Shown in pieces: positions 17,015 through 25,851 of a stretch of DNA of 64,000 nucleotides; within the stretch, counting starts at the first letter, position 1; every line of letters starts with the position of its first letter. The DNA lies in the NCBI RefSeq assembly GCF_900090195.1, contig NZ_LT607803.1, forward strand, positions 5,172,229 through 5,236,228, written 5' to 3'. The stretch comes from Variovorax sp. HW608 (GTDB lineage Bacteria > Pseudomonadota > Gammaproteobacteria > Burkholderiales > Burkholderiaceae_C). The notes beneath the pieces were generated by a model. It saw only the letters and a program-made list of their open reading frames with translations. It made no database searches and was not told where the DNA came from. The position numbers and the translations under genes are program-made.

Positions 17015-18577
17015 ATGAGAACCCCACCTCGCGCTGCGGTGTCCGGACTCCTGCTTGCCTCGTCGCTGCTGCTCGGCGCCTGTGCGGCATCGGCGGGCCA
17101 GGGATCGCGCCCGAAGGTCGCCGCAGCTGACGAAACCACTCAGCTTCGCTGGCTCGAACGGGTCACCTGGGGCGCCGACGCCGGCAGCACGCAGGATCTG
17201 AAGCGCCTCGGCCTGCCCGAATGGCTGCGCGAGCAGTTGCACCCCCGGCCCGCCGCGCTGCCCCCCGCGGCGCAGGCGCAGATCGACGCCATGACCATTT
17301 CGCGCACTCCCGTGGAAACGATCGTGATGGAGCTGCGCGCGCAGCGGCGCGCCATGAACGAAGTGGCCGACGAAGAGCAGAAGAAGGAGGCGAGAAAGAC
17401 CCTCCAGCAGGACCTGACTCGCCTCACGCGCGAGGCGCAGCAGCGCTTCGTTCTGCGCGCGCTCTATTCGCCCAACCAGCTCGAGGAGCAGATGACGTGG
17501 TTCTGGACCAACCACTTCAACGTCAACGCGCGCAAGGCCAACCTGCGCGCGCTGGTCGGCGACTACGAGGAAAGCGCGGTCCGTCCGCATGCACTGGGCC
17601 GGTTCCGCGACTTGCTCGGCGCCACGCTGCATCACCCGGCGATGCTGCTGTACCTGGACAACGCACAGAACGCCGCCGACCGGGTCAACGAGAACTACGC
17701 GCGCGAACTGATGGAGCTCCACACCCTGGGCGTCGGCGGCGGCTATTCGCAGGCCGACGTGCAGGAGCTGGCCCGGGTGCTCACGGGCGTGGGCATCCGG
17801 GTGCGGGGGGCCGATGCGGCGCCGCCGCGCCTGCCGCCGGAGCTCCGCGGCGACTACGTGCAGCAGGGCCTGTTCGAATTCAATCCGAACCGCCATGACT
17901 ACGGCCCGAAGACGCTGGTGGGCCAAGCCATGACGCAGCGCGGCCTCGCCGAGGTGGACGAGGCGCTGGACCGCCTGGCCCGCGCACCGGCGACGGCGCG
18001 GTTCATCTCGCGCAAGCTCGCGGTGTATTTCGTCGCCGACGATCCACCGCCCGCACTGGTGGGCCGCATGGCCGAGACCTTCCGCCAATCCGACGGCGAC
18101 ATTGCCGCGACGCTGCAGACGATGTTCGAGTCGCGCGAATTCGCCGCCTCGCTCGGCCGCAAGTTCCGCGACCCGGTGCACTACGTGATCGCGAGCGTCC
18201 GGCTCGCCGACGACGGCCGCATCGTCAGCAACCTGAATCCGATGCTGCAGTGGATGTATCGCATGGGCGAGCCGCTCTACGGCCATGAGACGCCCGATGG
18301 CTATCCGATGACAGAGGATGCCTGGGCCAGCGCCGGACAGATGACGACCCGCTTCGAGATCGCCCGGGCCATCGGGGCGAACGGCGGCGTGCTGCTGCGC
18401 CGCGACGATGGTGTTGCGGGCGAGCGGCCGGCCCCGCCCGCGCTTGCCGAGTCGCCCGTCGTGCGGCAGAGCCTGTCGTCGATGAGTGTGGAAACGCGCG
18501 AGGCGCTGGCAGAGGCCAGGTCGCCGCAGGACTGGAACACCTTCCTGCTCGCGTCGCCCGAGCGGATGCACCGTTGA
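17015..18577 (+). CDS. DUF1800 family lipoprotein
   Basis: 520 aa protein with a lipoprotein signal (LLLASSLLLGAC; lipidated Cys near residue 22), then a DUF1800 region including QLRWLERVTWGA, MTWFWTNHFNVN and NENYARELMELHTLGV. Function is not established for the family. The start at 17015 follows GAGGAAGA. It is followed after 10 bp by a DUF1501 gene, the usual partner, suggesting the two work together at or beyond the inner membrane. Confidence 0.85.
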   Translation: MRTPPRAAVSGLLLASSLLLGACAASAGQGSRPKVAAADETTQLRWLERVTWGADAGSTQDLKRLGLPEWLREQLHPRPAALPPAAQAQIDAMTISRTPVETIVMELRAQRRAMNEVADEEQKKEARKTLQQDLTRLTREAQQRFVLRALYSPNQLEEQMTWFWTNHFNVNARKANLRALVGDYEESAVRPHALGRFRDLLGATLHHPAMLLYLDNAQNAADRVNENYARELMELHTLGVGGGYSQADVQELARVLTGVGIRVRGADAAPPRLPPELRGDYVQQGLFEFNPNRHDYGPKTLVGQAMTQRGLAEVDEALDRLARAPATARFISRKLAVYFVADDPPPALVGRMAETFRQSDGDIAATLQTMFESREFAASLGRKFRDPVHYVIASVRLADDGRIVSNLNPMLQWMYRMGEPLYGHETPDGYPMTEDAWASAGQMTTRFEIARAIGANGGVLLRRDDGVAGERPAPPALAESPVVRQSLSSMSVETREALAEARSPQDWNTFLLASPERMHR

Positions 18578-18587
18578 AGGAACTGCC

Positions 18588-19799
18588 ATGCAACGACGCG
18601 ATGTGCTCAGATTCCTCGGCGCAAGCGCCGCTTCCGGGGCGGCCGGCCAGCTTGTTGCCGCGCCGGCGGCGGGTGGCGCCAGGCTGCTGGTGGTGTTCCT
18701 GCGCGGCGCCTACGACTGCGCAAACGTGCTCGTGCCGACGTCGAGCGATTTCTACTACGCGGCACGGCCCAACATCGCCATCGCGCGACCCGGCGAGACG
18801 GACGGCGCGCTGGCGCTCGACGGGCCATGGGGCCTGCACCCCGTGCTCGCGCCGAGCGTGATGCCGCTGTTCCAGAAGCGGCAGGCCGCCTTCATCGCCT
18901 TCGCGGGCACGGACGACCTCACGCGCAGCCACTTCGAGACGCAGGATTCGATCGAGCTCGGCCAGGCGCTCGACAGGCGGCGCGACTACCGATCGGGTTT
19001 CCTCAACCGGCTCGCCATGGTGCTGGGCACAGGGCCGCGCGCGGACGTGTCGCCCATCGCGTTCACGAACCAGTTGCCGGTCGCGCTGCGCGGCGAGGCC
19101 AAGGCGGCCAACATGGCGCTCGCCGGTGTCGGGCGCCCCGGCATCGACGAGCGGCAGAGCCGTGTGATCCAGTCCATGTACCGCAACACCACGCTGGCGC
19201 AGCCGGTGGCGGAGGGCTTCCAGGTCCGCGACGATGTGATGCGCTCGATGCAGGCCGAGATGGAGGCCGCGAGTCGCGATGCGATGAGCGCCAAGGGCTT
19301 CGAGCTCGTCGCGCGCCGCATGGCGCGGCTCATGCGCGAGCGCTTCGACCTGGGCTTCGTCGACATCGGCGGCTGGGACACGCACGTGGGGCAGGGCGGG
19401 GCGACCGGCTACCTCGCGAACCGGCTCGACGAACTCGGGCGCGGCCTCTCGGGCTTCGCCTCGGAGATCGGCGACGACAGCTGGCGCAGGACTGTCGTCA
19501 TGGTGATCAGCGAATTCGGCCGCACCTTCCGCGAGAACGGCAACCGCGGCACCGACCACGGCCATGGCACGGTCTACTGGGTGCTCGGCGGCGGCCTTGC
19601 GGCCCAGGCCGGCGGGCGGGTGGTCGGCGAGCAGGTGGCGGTCACACAGGAGCGTCTGTTCCAGAACCGCGACTACCCGGTGCTCAACGAGTACCGGGCC
19701 GTGTTCGGGGGGCTGTTCAGGCGCATGTACGGGCTCTCGCCGGCGCAGCTCGGCCGCGTCTTCGAGGGCGTGGCGCCGAAGGACCTCGGGCTGATCTGA
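18588..19799 (+). CDS. DUF1501 family protein with Tat-like signal
   Basis: 403 aa. N-terminus QRRDVLRFLGASAASGAAG resembles a twin-arginine signal. The body is the alkaline-phosphatase-like DUF1501 fold, with GGWDTHVGQGG and MVISEFGRTFRENG followed by a THGHGT-like GTDHGHGTVYW metal region. Function unknown. Short spacing to the preceding DUF1800 gene supports an operon. The ATG is preceded by GAAGGA. Confidence 0.86.
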   Translation: MQRRDVLRFLGASAASGAAGQLVAAPAAGGARLLVVFLRGAYDCANVLVPTSSDFYYAARPNIAIARPGETDGALALDGPWGLHPVLAPSVMPLFQKRQAAFIAFAGTDDLTRSHFETQDSIELGQALDRRRDYRSGFLNRLAMVLGTGPRADVSPIAFTNQLPVALRGEAKAANMALAGVGRPGIDERQSRVIQSMYRNTTLAQPVAEGFQVRDDVMRSMQAEMEAASRDAMSAKGFELVARRMARLMRERFDLGFVDIGGWDTHVGQGGATGYLANRLDELGRGLSGFASEIGDDSWRRTVVMVISEFGRTFRENGNRGTDHGHGTVYWVLGGGLAAQAGGRVVGEQVAVTQERLFQNRDYPVLNEYRAVFGGLFRRMYGLSPAQLGRVFEGVAPKDLGLI

Positions 19800-19816
19800 A
19801 CCGTGACGGGCAGAAC

Positions 19817-20314
19817 CTAGGCCGCGAGTTCGACCTCGCCCTCGATCTCCACCGGGATGTCGAAGGGCAGTTCGGCCACACCGATCGCGCTGCGGGCATG
19901 TGCGCCGGCGTCAGGGCCGTAGAGCTGGAGGATCAGGTCCGAGAAGCCGTTGATGACGGCCGGCGTGCGGTTGAATCCCGGCGCGACGTTCACCATGCCG
20001 AACACGCGCACCCACGCGGTGATGCGGTCCAGATCGCCAATGGCGCGTTGCAGGCTCGCGAGGATGCCCAAGGCGGTGAGCCGCGCGGCCTCGTAGCCTT
20101 GTTCGACCGTGAGTTCCCGCCCCACCTTGCCGAGCGGCTGCGCGATGCTGCCGTCGGCCGCCTGCGGCCCGTGGCCCGAGATCAGCGCGCGCCGGCCGAC
20201 CACGCGCACCCAGGGAAACGGGAGCACGACGCCGGGCGGCATCGCGAGCTGCGACGGCAGCACGAGGCCGAGGGATTGGAGCTTGCTTTCGATGCGTGAC
20301 ATGGGCGTGGTCAT
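19817..20314 (-). CDS. RidA/YjgF-family protein
   Basis: 165 aa single-domain Rid protein with the family core (RRALISGHGPQAADGS, then GILASLQRAIGDLDRITAWVRV, then ARSAIGVAELPFD). The conserved Arg near the C-terminal ARSAIGV segment is present. Members deaminate reactive imines or act on small enol substrates. Start overlaps the stop of the upstream NADH dehydrogenase gene (ATGA); a second ATG lies 12 bases downstream. Confidence 0.85.
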   Translation of the reverse strand: MTTPMSRIESKLQSLGLVLPSQLAMPPGVVLPFPWVRVVGRRALISGHGPQAADGSIAQPLGKVGRELTVEQGYEAARLTALGILASLQRAIGDLDRITAWVRVFGMVNVAPGFNRTPAVINGFSDLILQLYGPDAGAHARSAIGVAELPFDIPVEIEGEVELAA

Positions 20315-21663
20315 GGGCTGGGGCCCCCTTTGGCCCTGACGTCGACGACCACGCGCGCATAGCGCTGGAAGCTCCAGTACGCGCTGGCCCAGTCCAGCAG
20401 CACCACGAAGCGGTTGCGGAAGCCGATCAGGAAGTACACGTGCGCGAACAGCCAGAACAGCCACGCCGCCTTCCCCGAGAAGCGCAGCGGACCGAGCGGC
20501 GTGCCGAGGTCGACCACCGCCGAATTGCGGCCGATCGTCGCCAGGTTGCCGTAGTCGCGGTAGCGAAAGGGCTCCGTCGCCTGGCCCGCGATGCGGCGCA
20601 GGATGTTCGCGGCGGCGGCGCGGCCCATCTGCTTGGCGCCGGGCGAAACGCCGGGCACGGGCTTGGGCTCGTGGCCCGGGCGGTGGCTCATCGCGGCCGC
20701 GAGATCGCCCACCACGCTGATGTTCGGATGGTCCGGAAGGCTCAGGTCGGGCAGCACCTTCACGCGGCCCGCTCGGTCGGTCTCGGCGCCGGTCACCGCG
20801 GCCAGCATCCTGCCCAGCGGCGATGCGGCGACACCGGCCGCCCAGACCACGCAGTTGCACGGGATGTGGTGGCTGCCGACGCCGGCCCCGCCGTCGCTGA
20901 ACGGCGATTCGATCTGCAGTCCGTGCGGCTCGACCGCCGTCACGCGCGCGTTGAGCCGCACCTGCACGCCGAGCTTCTGCAGCTGCTCCAGCGCGCGCTG
21001 GCTGAGCGACTCGGGCATCGCCTGCAACACCCGCGGGCCGCCCTCGATCAGCAGCACCTCGGCACTGGCCGGGTCGATGCGCCGGAATTCGCCCGAGAGC
21101 GTATGGCGCGCGATTTCCGCCATGGTGCCGGCCATCTCGACCCCGGTCGGCCCGGCGCCGATCACCGCGAAGGTCAGCAGCGCGCGGCGCTTCTCGGGGT
21201 CGGTCTCGACTTCGGCCTGCTCGAAGCTCAGCAGCACGCGGCGGCGGATCTCGAAGGCATCCGCCAGCGTCTTGAGCCCCGGCGCGGCCTGCGCCCACTG
21301 GTCGTTGCCGAAATAGCTGTGCGTGGCGCCGGCCGCGACGATCAGGTGATCCCAGGCGATGAGGGTGCCGTCGGCCAGCCGCACCTGCTGCGCCTTCGGA
21401 TCGATGTTGGTGACTTCGCCGAGCAGCGTCGTGATGCTGGGCCGGCCCCGGAACAGCACCCGCACCGGCGCCGCGATGGCCGGCGCCGCCAGCCCGGCGG
21501 TCGCCACCTGGTAGAGCAGGGGCTGGAAGAGATGGTGGTTGGTCTTGTCGATGACCGTGACGTCGACGTCGGCGCTCTGCAGCTTGCGCGCCGCTTCGAG
21601 GCCGCCGAAACCGCAGCCGATGATGACGATGTGCGGGCGGCCGGAAGAGGGGGGCGTGCTCAT
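20311..21663 (-). CDS. NAD(P)/FAD-dependent oxidoreductase, type II NADH dehydrogenase
   Basis: 450 aa flavoprotein. FAD-binding GCGFGGLEAARKL at the N-terminus, a second dinucleotide motif VIGAGPTGVEMAG for NADH, and the C-terminal part KAAWLFWLFAHVYFLIGF that anchors NDH-2 enzymes at the membrane. It transfers electrons from NADH to quinone without proton pumping. The start at 21663 (MSTPPSSGRPH) sets the FAD motif close to the N-terminus as usual. Confidence 0.87.
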   Translation of the reverse strand: MSTPPSSGRPHIVIIGCGFGGLEAARKLQSADVDVTVIDKTNHHLFQPLLYQVATAGLAAPAIAAPVRVLFRGRPSITTLLGEVTNIDPKAQQVRLADGTLIAWDHLIVAAGATHSYFGNDQWAQAAPGLKTLADAFEIRRRVLLSFEQAEVETDPEKRRALLTFAVIGAGPTGVEMAGTMAEIARHTLSGEFRRIDPASAEVLLIEGGPRVLQAMPESLSQRALEQLQKLGVQVRLNARVTAVEPHGLQIESPFSDGGAGVGSHHIPCNCVVWAAGVAASPLGRMLAAVTGAETDRAGRVKVLPDLSLPDHPNISVVGDLAAAMSHRPGHEPKPVPGVSPGAKQMGRAAAANILRRIAGQATEPFRYRDYGNLATIGRNSAVVDLGTPLGPLRFSGKAAWLFWLFAHVYFLIGFRNRFVVLLDWASAYWSFQRYARVVVDVRAKGGPSP

Positions 21664-21745
21664 TCGCCGGATGATACGCAGGGTCATGGCAGCCGCCTGC
21701 GACTTGTGCGAAAGTGCCACGTTCCGCTGCGCCGGCGTTCCGGTT

Positions 21746-21769
21746 GCCCCGCCCCTCCCCGGGCGGGGC
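21746..21769. other. GC stem-loop upstream of egtB
   Basis: Perfect 9-bp stem GCCCCGCCC (21746-21754) and GGGCGGGGC (21761-21769) with a 6-nt loop, in the 171-bp divergent gap between the NADH dehydrogenase and egtB genes. There is no T-run. It may be part of an intergenic repeat or an upstream regulatory structure; no regulator is encoded nearby. Confidence 0.35.
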
Positions 21770-21834
21770 CTTGTCCTACGGCGTCCCGTTGCGTGCATGG
21801 GCTAAAAAACCACCAACCAAACACTGGAGACCCC

Positions 21835-23082
21835 ATGAAGCTGATCCGGCCGGCCGCGCCTGCGGCGCAGGCGCTGCGCGAGCGTTTTCAGGCAGTGCGC
21901 GCCCACACCCTCGAGCTGGCGGCGCCGCTTTCGGCCGAGGACCAGTGCATCCAGTCGATGCCCGACGCCAGCCCGACCAAGTGGCACCTGGCGCACACCA
22001 CCTGGTTCTTCGAAACCGTGTTGCTCCAGCCGCACGCCAGTGGTTACCGCTTGTTCGACGAACGCTTTCCGTATCTCTTCAATTCCTACTACGAGGCGCT
22101 GGGCCCGCGCCATCCGCGCCCGCAGCGCGGGCTGCTCACGCGCCCTTCGCTCGATGAAGTGCGCGCCTATCGCCGGCATGTGGACGGGGCGGTGCTCGCA
22201 TGGCTCGGCACCGCGGGCGACGCCGACTGGCCGGCGGTCGAACCCGTCTTCACGCTGGGCCTGAACCACGAGCAGCAGCACCAGGAACTGATCCTCACCG
22301 ACATCCTGCATGCGCTGTCGTGCAATCCCGTGCTGCCGGCCTACCGCCCCGCGTCGGGTCCGGCGCTGCGCCTCGCGTCGGTCGCACCGCCGATGCAGTG
22401 GATCGAGCGTCCCGGCGGCGTCATGGAAGCCGGCCACGCAGGCCCCGGCTTCGCGTTCGACAACGAGACGCCGCGCCACGTGACGCTGCTGCATCCCCAC
22501 GCGATCGCGGACCGGCTCGTGAACTGCGGCGAGTACGCGCAGTTCATCGCCGATGGCGGCTACCAGCGTCCCGACCTGTGGTTGTCCGACGGCTGGGCCA
22601 CGGTGCAGGCGCAGGGCTGGCGCTGCCCGCCGTACTGGCTCGCGCCCGACGATCCGCGGCTGGCGCACCACGGCGCGGCGGGCGGCTGGCAGGTCTTCGG
22701 CCTGCATGGCGTGCGGCCCATGGAGCCCGAGGCGCCCGTCGCGCACCTGAGCTTCTACGAAGCCGCCGCCTACGCCGAGTGGGCCGGCGCCAGGCTTCCC
22801 ACCGAGTTCGAATGGGAGGCCGCGCACGACGCGCCCGGCATCTCGGAGATGCACGGGCACCTGTGGCAATGGACGCGCTCGTCCTACGACCCGTACCCGG
22901 GCTTCCGCCCGCTCGCGGGCATCGCCGCCGAATACAACGGCAAGTTCATGGTCGGCCAGATCGTGCTGCGCGGCAGCAGCGTCGCGACGCCCGAAGGGCA
23001 CGCGCGGGCGAGCTACCGCAACTTCTTCCCGCCGGCGGCGCGCTGGCAGTTCTCGGGGCTGCGGCTCGCAAAGGATCTCTGA
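21835..23082 (+). CDS. egtB: Ergothioneine biosynthesis sulfoxide synthase EgtB
   Basis: 415 aa non-haem iron enzyme with an N-terminal DinB-like domain and a C-terminal FGE-sulfatase-type domain. The three iron His are visible at H51 (WHLAHTTW), H145 and H149 (NHEQQHQE). The C-terminal region has RLPTEFEWEAA, HGHLWQWT and YRNFFPP. It joins hercynine to a Cys-containing donor using O2. ATG is preceded by CTGGAGACCCC. Stop shares one base with the egtD start (TGATG). Confidence 0.93.
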   Translation: MKLIRPAAPAAQALRERFQAVRAHTLELAAPLSAEDQCIQSMPDASPTKWHLAHTTWFFETVLLQPHASGYRLFDERFPYLFNSYYEALGPRHPRPQRGLLTRPSLDEVRAYRRHVDGAVLAWLGTAGDADWPAVEPVFTLGLNHEQQHQELILTDILHALSCNPVLPAYRPASGPALRLASVAPPMQWIERPGGVMEAGHAGPGFAFDNETPRHVTLLHPHAIADRLVNCGEYAQFIADGGYQRPDLWLSDGWATVQAQGWRCPPYWLAPDDPRLAHHGAAGGWQVFGLHGVRPMEPEAPVAHLSFYEAAAYAEWAGARLPTEFEWEAAHDAPGISEMHGHLWQWTRSSYDPYPGFRPLAGIAAEYNGKFMVGQIVLRGSSVATPEGHARASYRNFFPPAARWQFSGLRLAKDL

Positions 23083-24062
23083 TGCAAACGCATGCTTTCA
23101 ACGTCCACGCCTTTCGCGCGGCGCAGCGCGCGGCGCCGCTGTCCGATTTCGCGCGCGAGCTCCATGCGGGCCTTTCCCAGCCGCAGCGCTGCATCTCGCC
23201 GAAGTTCTTCTACGACGCCGCGGGCTCGGCGCTGTTCGACCGCATCTGCGAGCTGCCCGAGTACTACCCCACGCGCACCGAGGTGCGCATCCTCACCGAA
23301 TGCGCGCCCGAGATCGCGGCGCAGATCGGGCCGCATGCCGAGATCGTCGAGTTCGGCGCGGGCTCGCTCACCAAGGTGCGGCTGCTGCTCGATGCGCTCG
23401 ATTCGCCCCGGCGTTACGTGCCGATCGACATCTCCGGCGAACACCTCGAAGCGGCCGTCGAACGCCTGCGCACCGACTATCCGCAACTCGCGGTGCAGCC
23501 GATGGTGGCCGACTACACCATGCCGCTGGTGCTGCCTTCGCGCGAGAAGGCGGCAGGGCAGCGCGTCGGTTTCTTCCCGGGTTCCACGCTGGGCAACTTC
23601 AGCCCCGAGGAGGCGCTCGCCTTCCTCCAGCTTGCGTGCCGGCTGCTGCGCGGTGGCGGCCTGCTGCTGGGGGTCGATCTGGTCAAGGACCCGGCATTGC
23701 TGCACGCCGCATACAACGACGCGCAGGGCGTGACGGCGGCGTTCAACCTCAACCTGCTGCGGCGCGCCAACCGTGAGCTCGACACCGACTTCGAGCCCGA
23801 CGGCTTCACGCATGCGGCCTTCTACAACGCGCCGCTGAACCGGATCGAGATGCATCTGGTGAGCCGCCGTGCGCAGACCGTCATGCTCGACGGTCAGCGC
23901 TTCGTCTTCGCGGAAGGCGAGACGATCCATACCGAGAACTCGTACAAGTTCACCGGCGAAAGCCTGCGCGCGCTGGCAATCGAGGCGGGCTTCCGGCCCG
24001 CGGCGGTGTGGACCGATCCGGATCGCCTTTTCAGCGTGCACTGGCTCCAGGCGAGGGATTGA
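23082..24062 (+). CDS. egtD: L-histidine N-alpha-methyltransferase EgtD
   Basis: 326 aa SAM-dependent methyltransferase that trimethylates histidine to hercynine, the first step of ergothioneine synthesis. Family motifs: KFFYDAAGSALFDRICELPE, the SAM-binding region EIVEFGAGSLTKVRLL and FFPGSTLGNFSPEEA. Coupled to egtB. No egtA, egtC or egtE is adjacent, so the thiol donor and the C-S lyase are encoded elsewhere or the two-gene variant is used. Confidence 0.93.
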   Translation: MQTHAFNVHAFRAAQRAAPLSDFARELHAGLSQPQRCISPKFFYDAAGSALFDRICELPEYYPTRTEVRILTECAPEIAAQIGPHAEIVEFGAGSLTKVRLLLDALDSPRRYVPIDISGEHLEAAVERLRTDYPQLAVQPMVADYTMPLVLPSREKAAGQRVGFFPGSTLGNFSPEEALAFLQLACRLLRGGGLLLGVDLVKDPALLHAAYNDAQGVTAAFNLNLLRRANRELDTDFEPDGFTHAAFYNAPLNRIEMHLVSRRAQTVMLDGQRFVFAEGETIHTENSYKFTGESLRALAIEAGFRPAAVWTDPDRLFSVHWLQARD

Positions 24063-24156
24063 GGCGGGCGCTTGCGCTGGCGGGCCAAGCGCGCGAGCAT
24101 GCGGACCGCGATGCCTGCCTTCGGCAAGAAGGCAGGGGTCGATCCAGGAGACCGCC

Positions 24157-25692
24157 ATGCGTCCTTCGGCTCGCCGGTTTACGCGCTTGCTCGTCGTCCT
24201 TCTCTGCCTGTGCCTGCCGGCGCTGGCGGTGGCGCAGCAGTCGGCCCCGGCGTCCTTCAGCCGCGAGCAGGTCGACCAGATGATGGCGCCGATCGCGCTC
24301 TATCCCGATTCGCTGCTGTCGCAGGTGCTGATGGCATCGACCTACCCCGCCGACGTGGCTGACGCCGCGAAGTGGTCCAGGTCCCATCCCGACCAGAGCG
24401 GCGATGCCGCGGCCCGGGCGGTGCAGAACCAGCCCTGGGACCCGAGCGTGCAGTCGCTGGTTGCCTTCCCGCAGGTGATCCAGATGATGGGCGAGCAGCC
24501 CGACTGGGTGCAGAACCTCGGCGATGCCTTCCTCGCGTCGTCGAAGGACGTGCTCGATTCCGCGCAGCGCCTGCGCGGCAAGGCGCAGCAGCAGGGCAGC
24601 CTCAAGAGCAACGAGCAGCAGCATGTGATCGTCGAGCAGGAGCCGCAGACGCAGCAGAGCGTGATCCGCATCGAGCCGACGAATCCCGAGGTGGTCTACG
24701 TGCCGACCTACGACCCGTCCGTGGTGTACGGCACCTGGCCCTATCCGGCGTACCCGCCCTACTACTACCCGCCGGTGGGGTACTACGGCGCCTGGTATCC
24801 GGGCTGGTACCCCGGCGCGGCGCTCGCCACCGGCGTCGCGTTCGGCATCGGCGTGGCGGCGGTGGGCGCGCTCTGGGGCAATTGCAACTGGGGTGGCGGC
24901 AACGTCAATATCAACGCCAACCGCTACAACAGCATCAACACCAATCGCCAGATCGGGGCGAACCAGGGCAACTGGCAGCACAACGCGGCCAACCGGCGCG
25001 GCGTGCCGTACCGCGACCAGCGCAGCCAGCAGCAGTTCGGACGCAACGTGCCCGGTGCCGAGAACCGCGCCGATTTCCGCGGCCGGGACAACGCCGGGCG
25101 CAACGCGGAGCGCCAGCGCGCGCAAGCCGCATTGCAGCAGCGCGGCATGGACCCGGCGCAGGGCCGGCAGAACCTGCGCAACGACCCCGCGACACGCCAG
25201 CGCGCCCAGCAGGCGGCGGGCAACCTGGACCGGGGGGGTCGCGCCGGGGACCAGGCCGGCTTGCGTGCAGGCGACCGGGCGGCGGGCCAGACGCGGGCGG
25301 GCGACCGCGGCGGCCAGTTCGCGGGCGGCGATCGCGGCGGCCAGTTCGGCGCCGGCAACCGCAGCCAGGGCCTGGAACGGGTGCAGAGCCGGCCGTCCGC
25401 CGACAACGCGTTCAGGGGCGCGGGCGGCGCCGCGCAGACGCGACAGCAGGTGGACCGCGGCGCGGCCAGCCGGCAATCGATGGCCAACTACGGCGGCGCG
25501 CGCAGCAGCGCGAACCGGAGCCGGCCCTCCGCCAGCTACGGCGCGAGCCGCTCCTCGGGCGGATTCAGCGGCGGCCGCAGCGCCGGATCCAGCGGCGCCG
25601 GCCGCAGCGGCGGCTTCTCCGGCGGTGGCGGTGGGCGCGGTGGTGGAGGTGGTGGCGGCGGTGGCGGGCGCGGCGGCGGCGGACGCCGCTAG
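24157..25692 (+). CDS. DUF3300 protein with glycine-rich tail
   Basis: 511 aa exported protein: Sec signal (LLVVLLCLCLPALAVAQQ), DUF3300 domain to about residue 190 including MAPIALYPDSLLSQVLMAST and NPEVVYVPTYDPSVVYG. A Tyr/Pro/Gly segment with one hydrophobic stretch follows, then a long Asn/Gln/Arg-rich region and a C-terminal Gly/Ser/Arg tail of low complexity. Function is unknown; the architecture suggests an envelope protein with a flexible nucleic-acid-like or polymer-binding tail. ATG preceded by CCAGGAG. Confidence 0.82.
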   Translation: MRPSARRFTRLLVVLLCLCLPALAVAQQSAPASFSREQVDQMMAPIALYPDSLLSQVLMASTYPADVADAAKWSRSHPDQSGDAAARAVQNQPWDPSVQSLVAFPQVIQMMGEQPDWVQNLGDAFLASSKDVLDSAQRLRGKAQQQGSLKSNEQQHVIVEQEPQTQQSVIRIEPTNPEVVYVPTYDPSVVYGTWPYPAYPPYYYPPVGYYGAWYPGWYPGAALATGVAFGIGVAAVGALWGNCNWGGGNVNINANRYNSINTNRQIGANQGNWQHNAANRRGVPYRDQRSQQQFGRNVPGAENRADFRGRDNAGRNAERQRAQAALQQRGMDPAQGRQNLRNDPATRQRAQQAAGNLDRGGRAGDQAGLRAGDRAAGQTRAGDRGGQFAGGDRGGQFGAGNRSQGLERVQSRPSADNAFRGAGGAAQTRQQVDRGAASRQSMANYGGARSSANRSRPSASYGASRSSGGFSGGRSAGSSGAGRSGGFSGGGGGRGGGGGGGGGGRGGGGRR

Positions 25693-25851
25693 TGCGGGCG
25701 ACCCCGGCATTGCCCGAAGGTGCAATGTTCGCCGCCGGGCCGCTTGTCAATAATGAAAGGTGGATGGAGGCCGACATGAACGCTTCGATCGTGCAGCGGG
25801 CCGGGTCACGTGCGCCCGCCTTGTCTTCGGTGCCCGCGGGGGACGCGCCAC

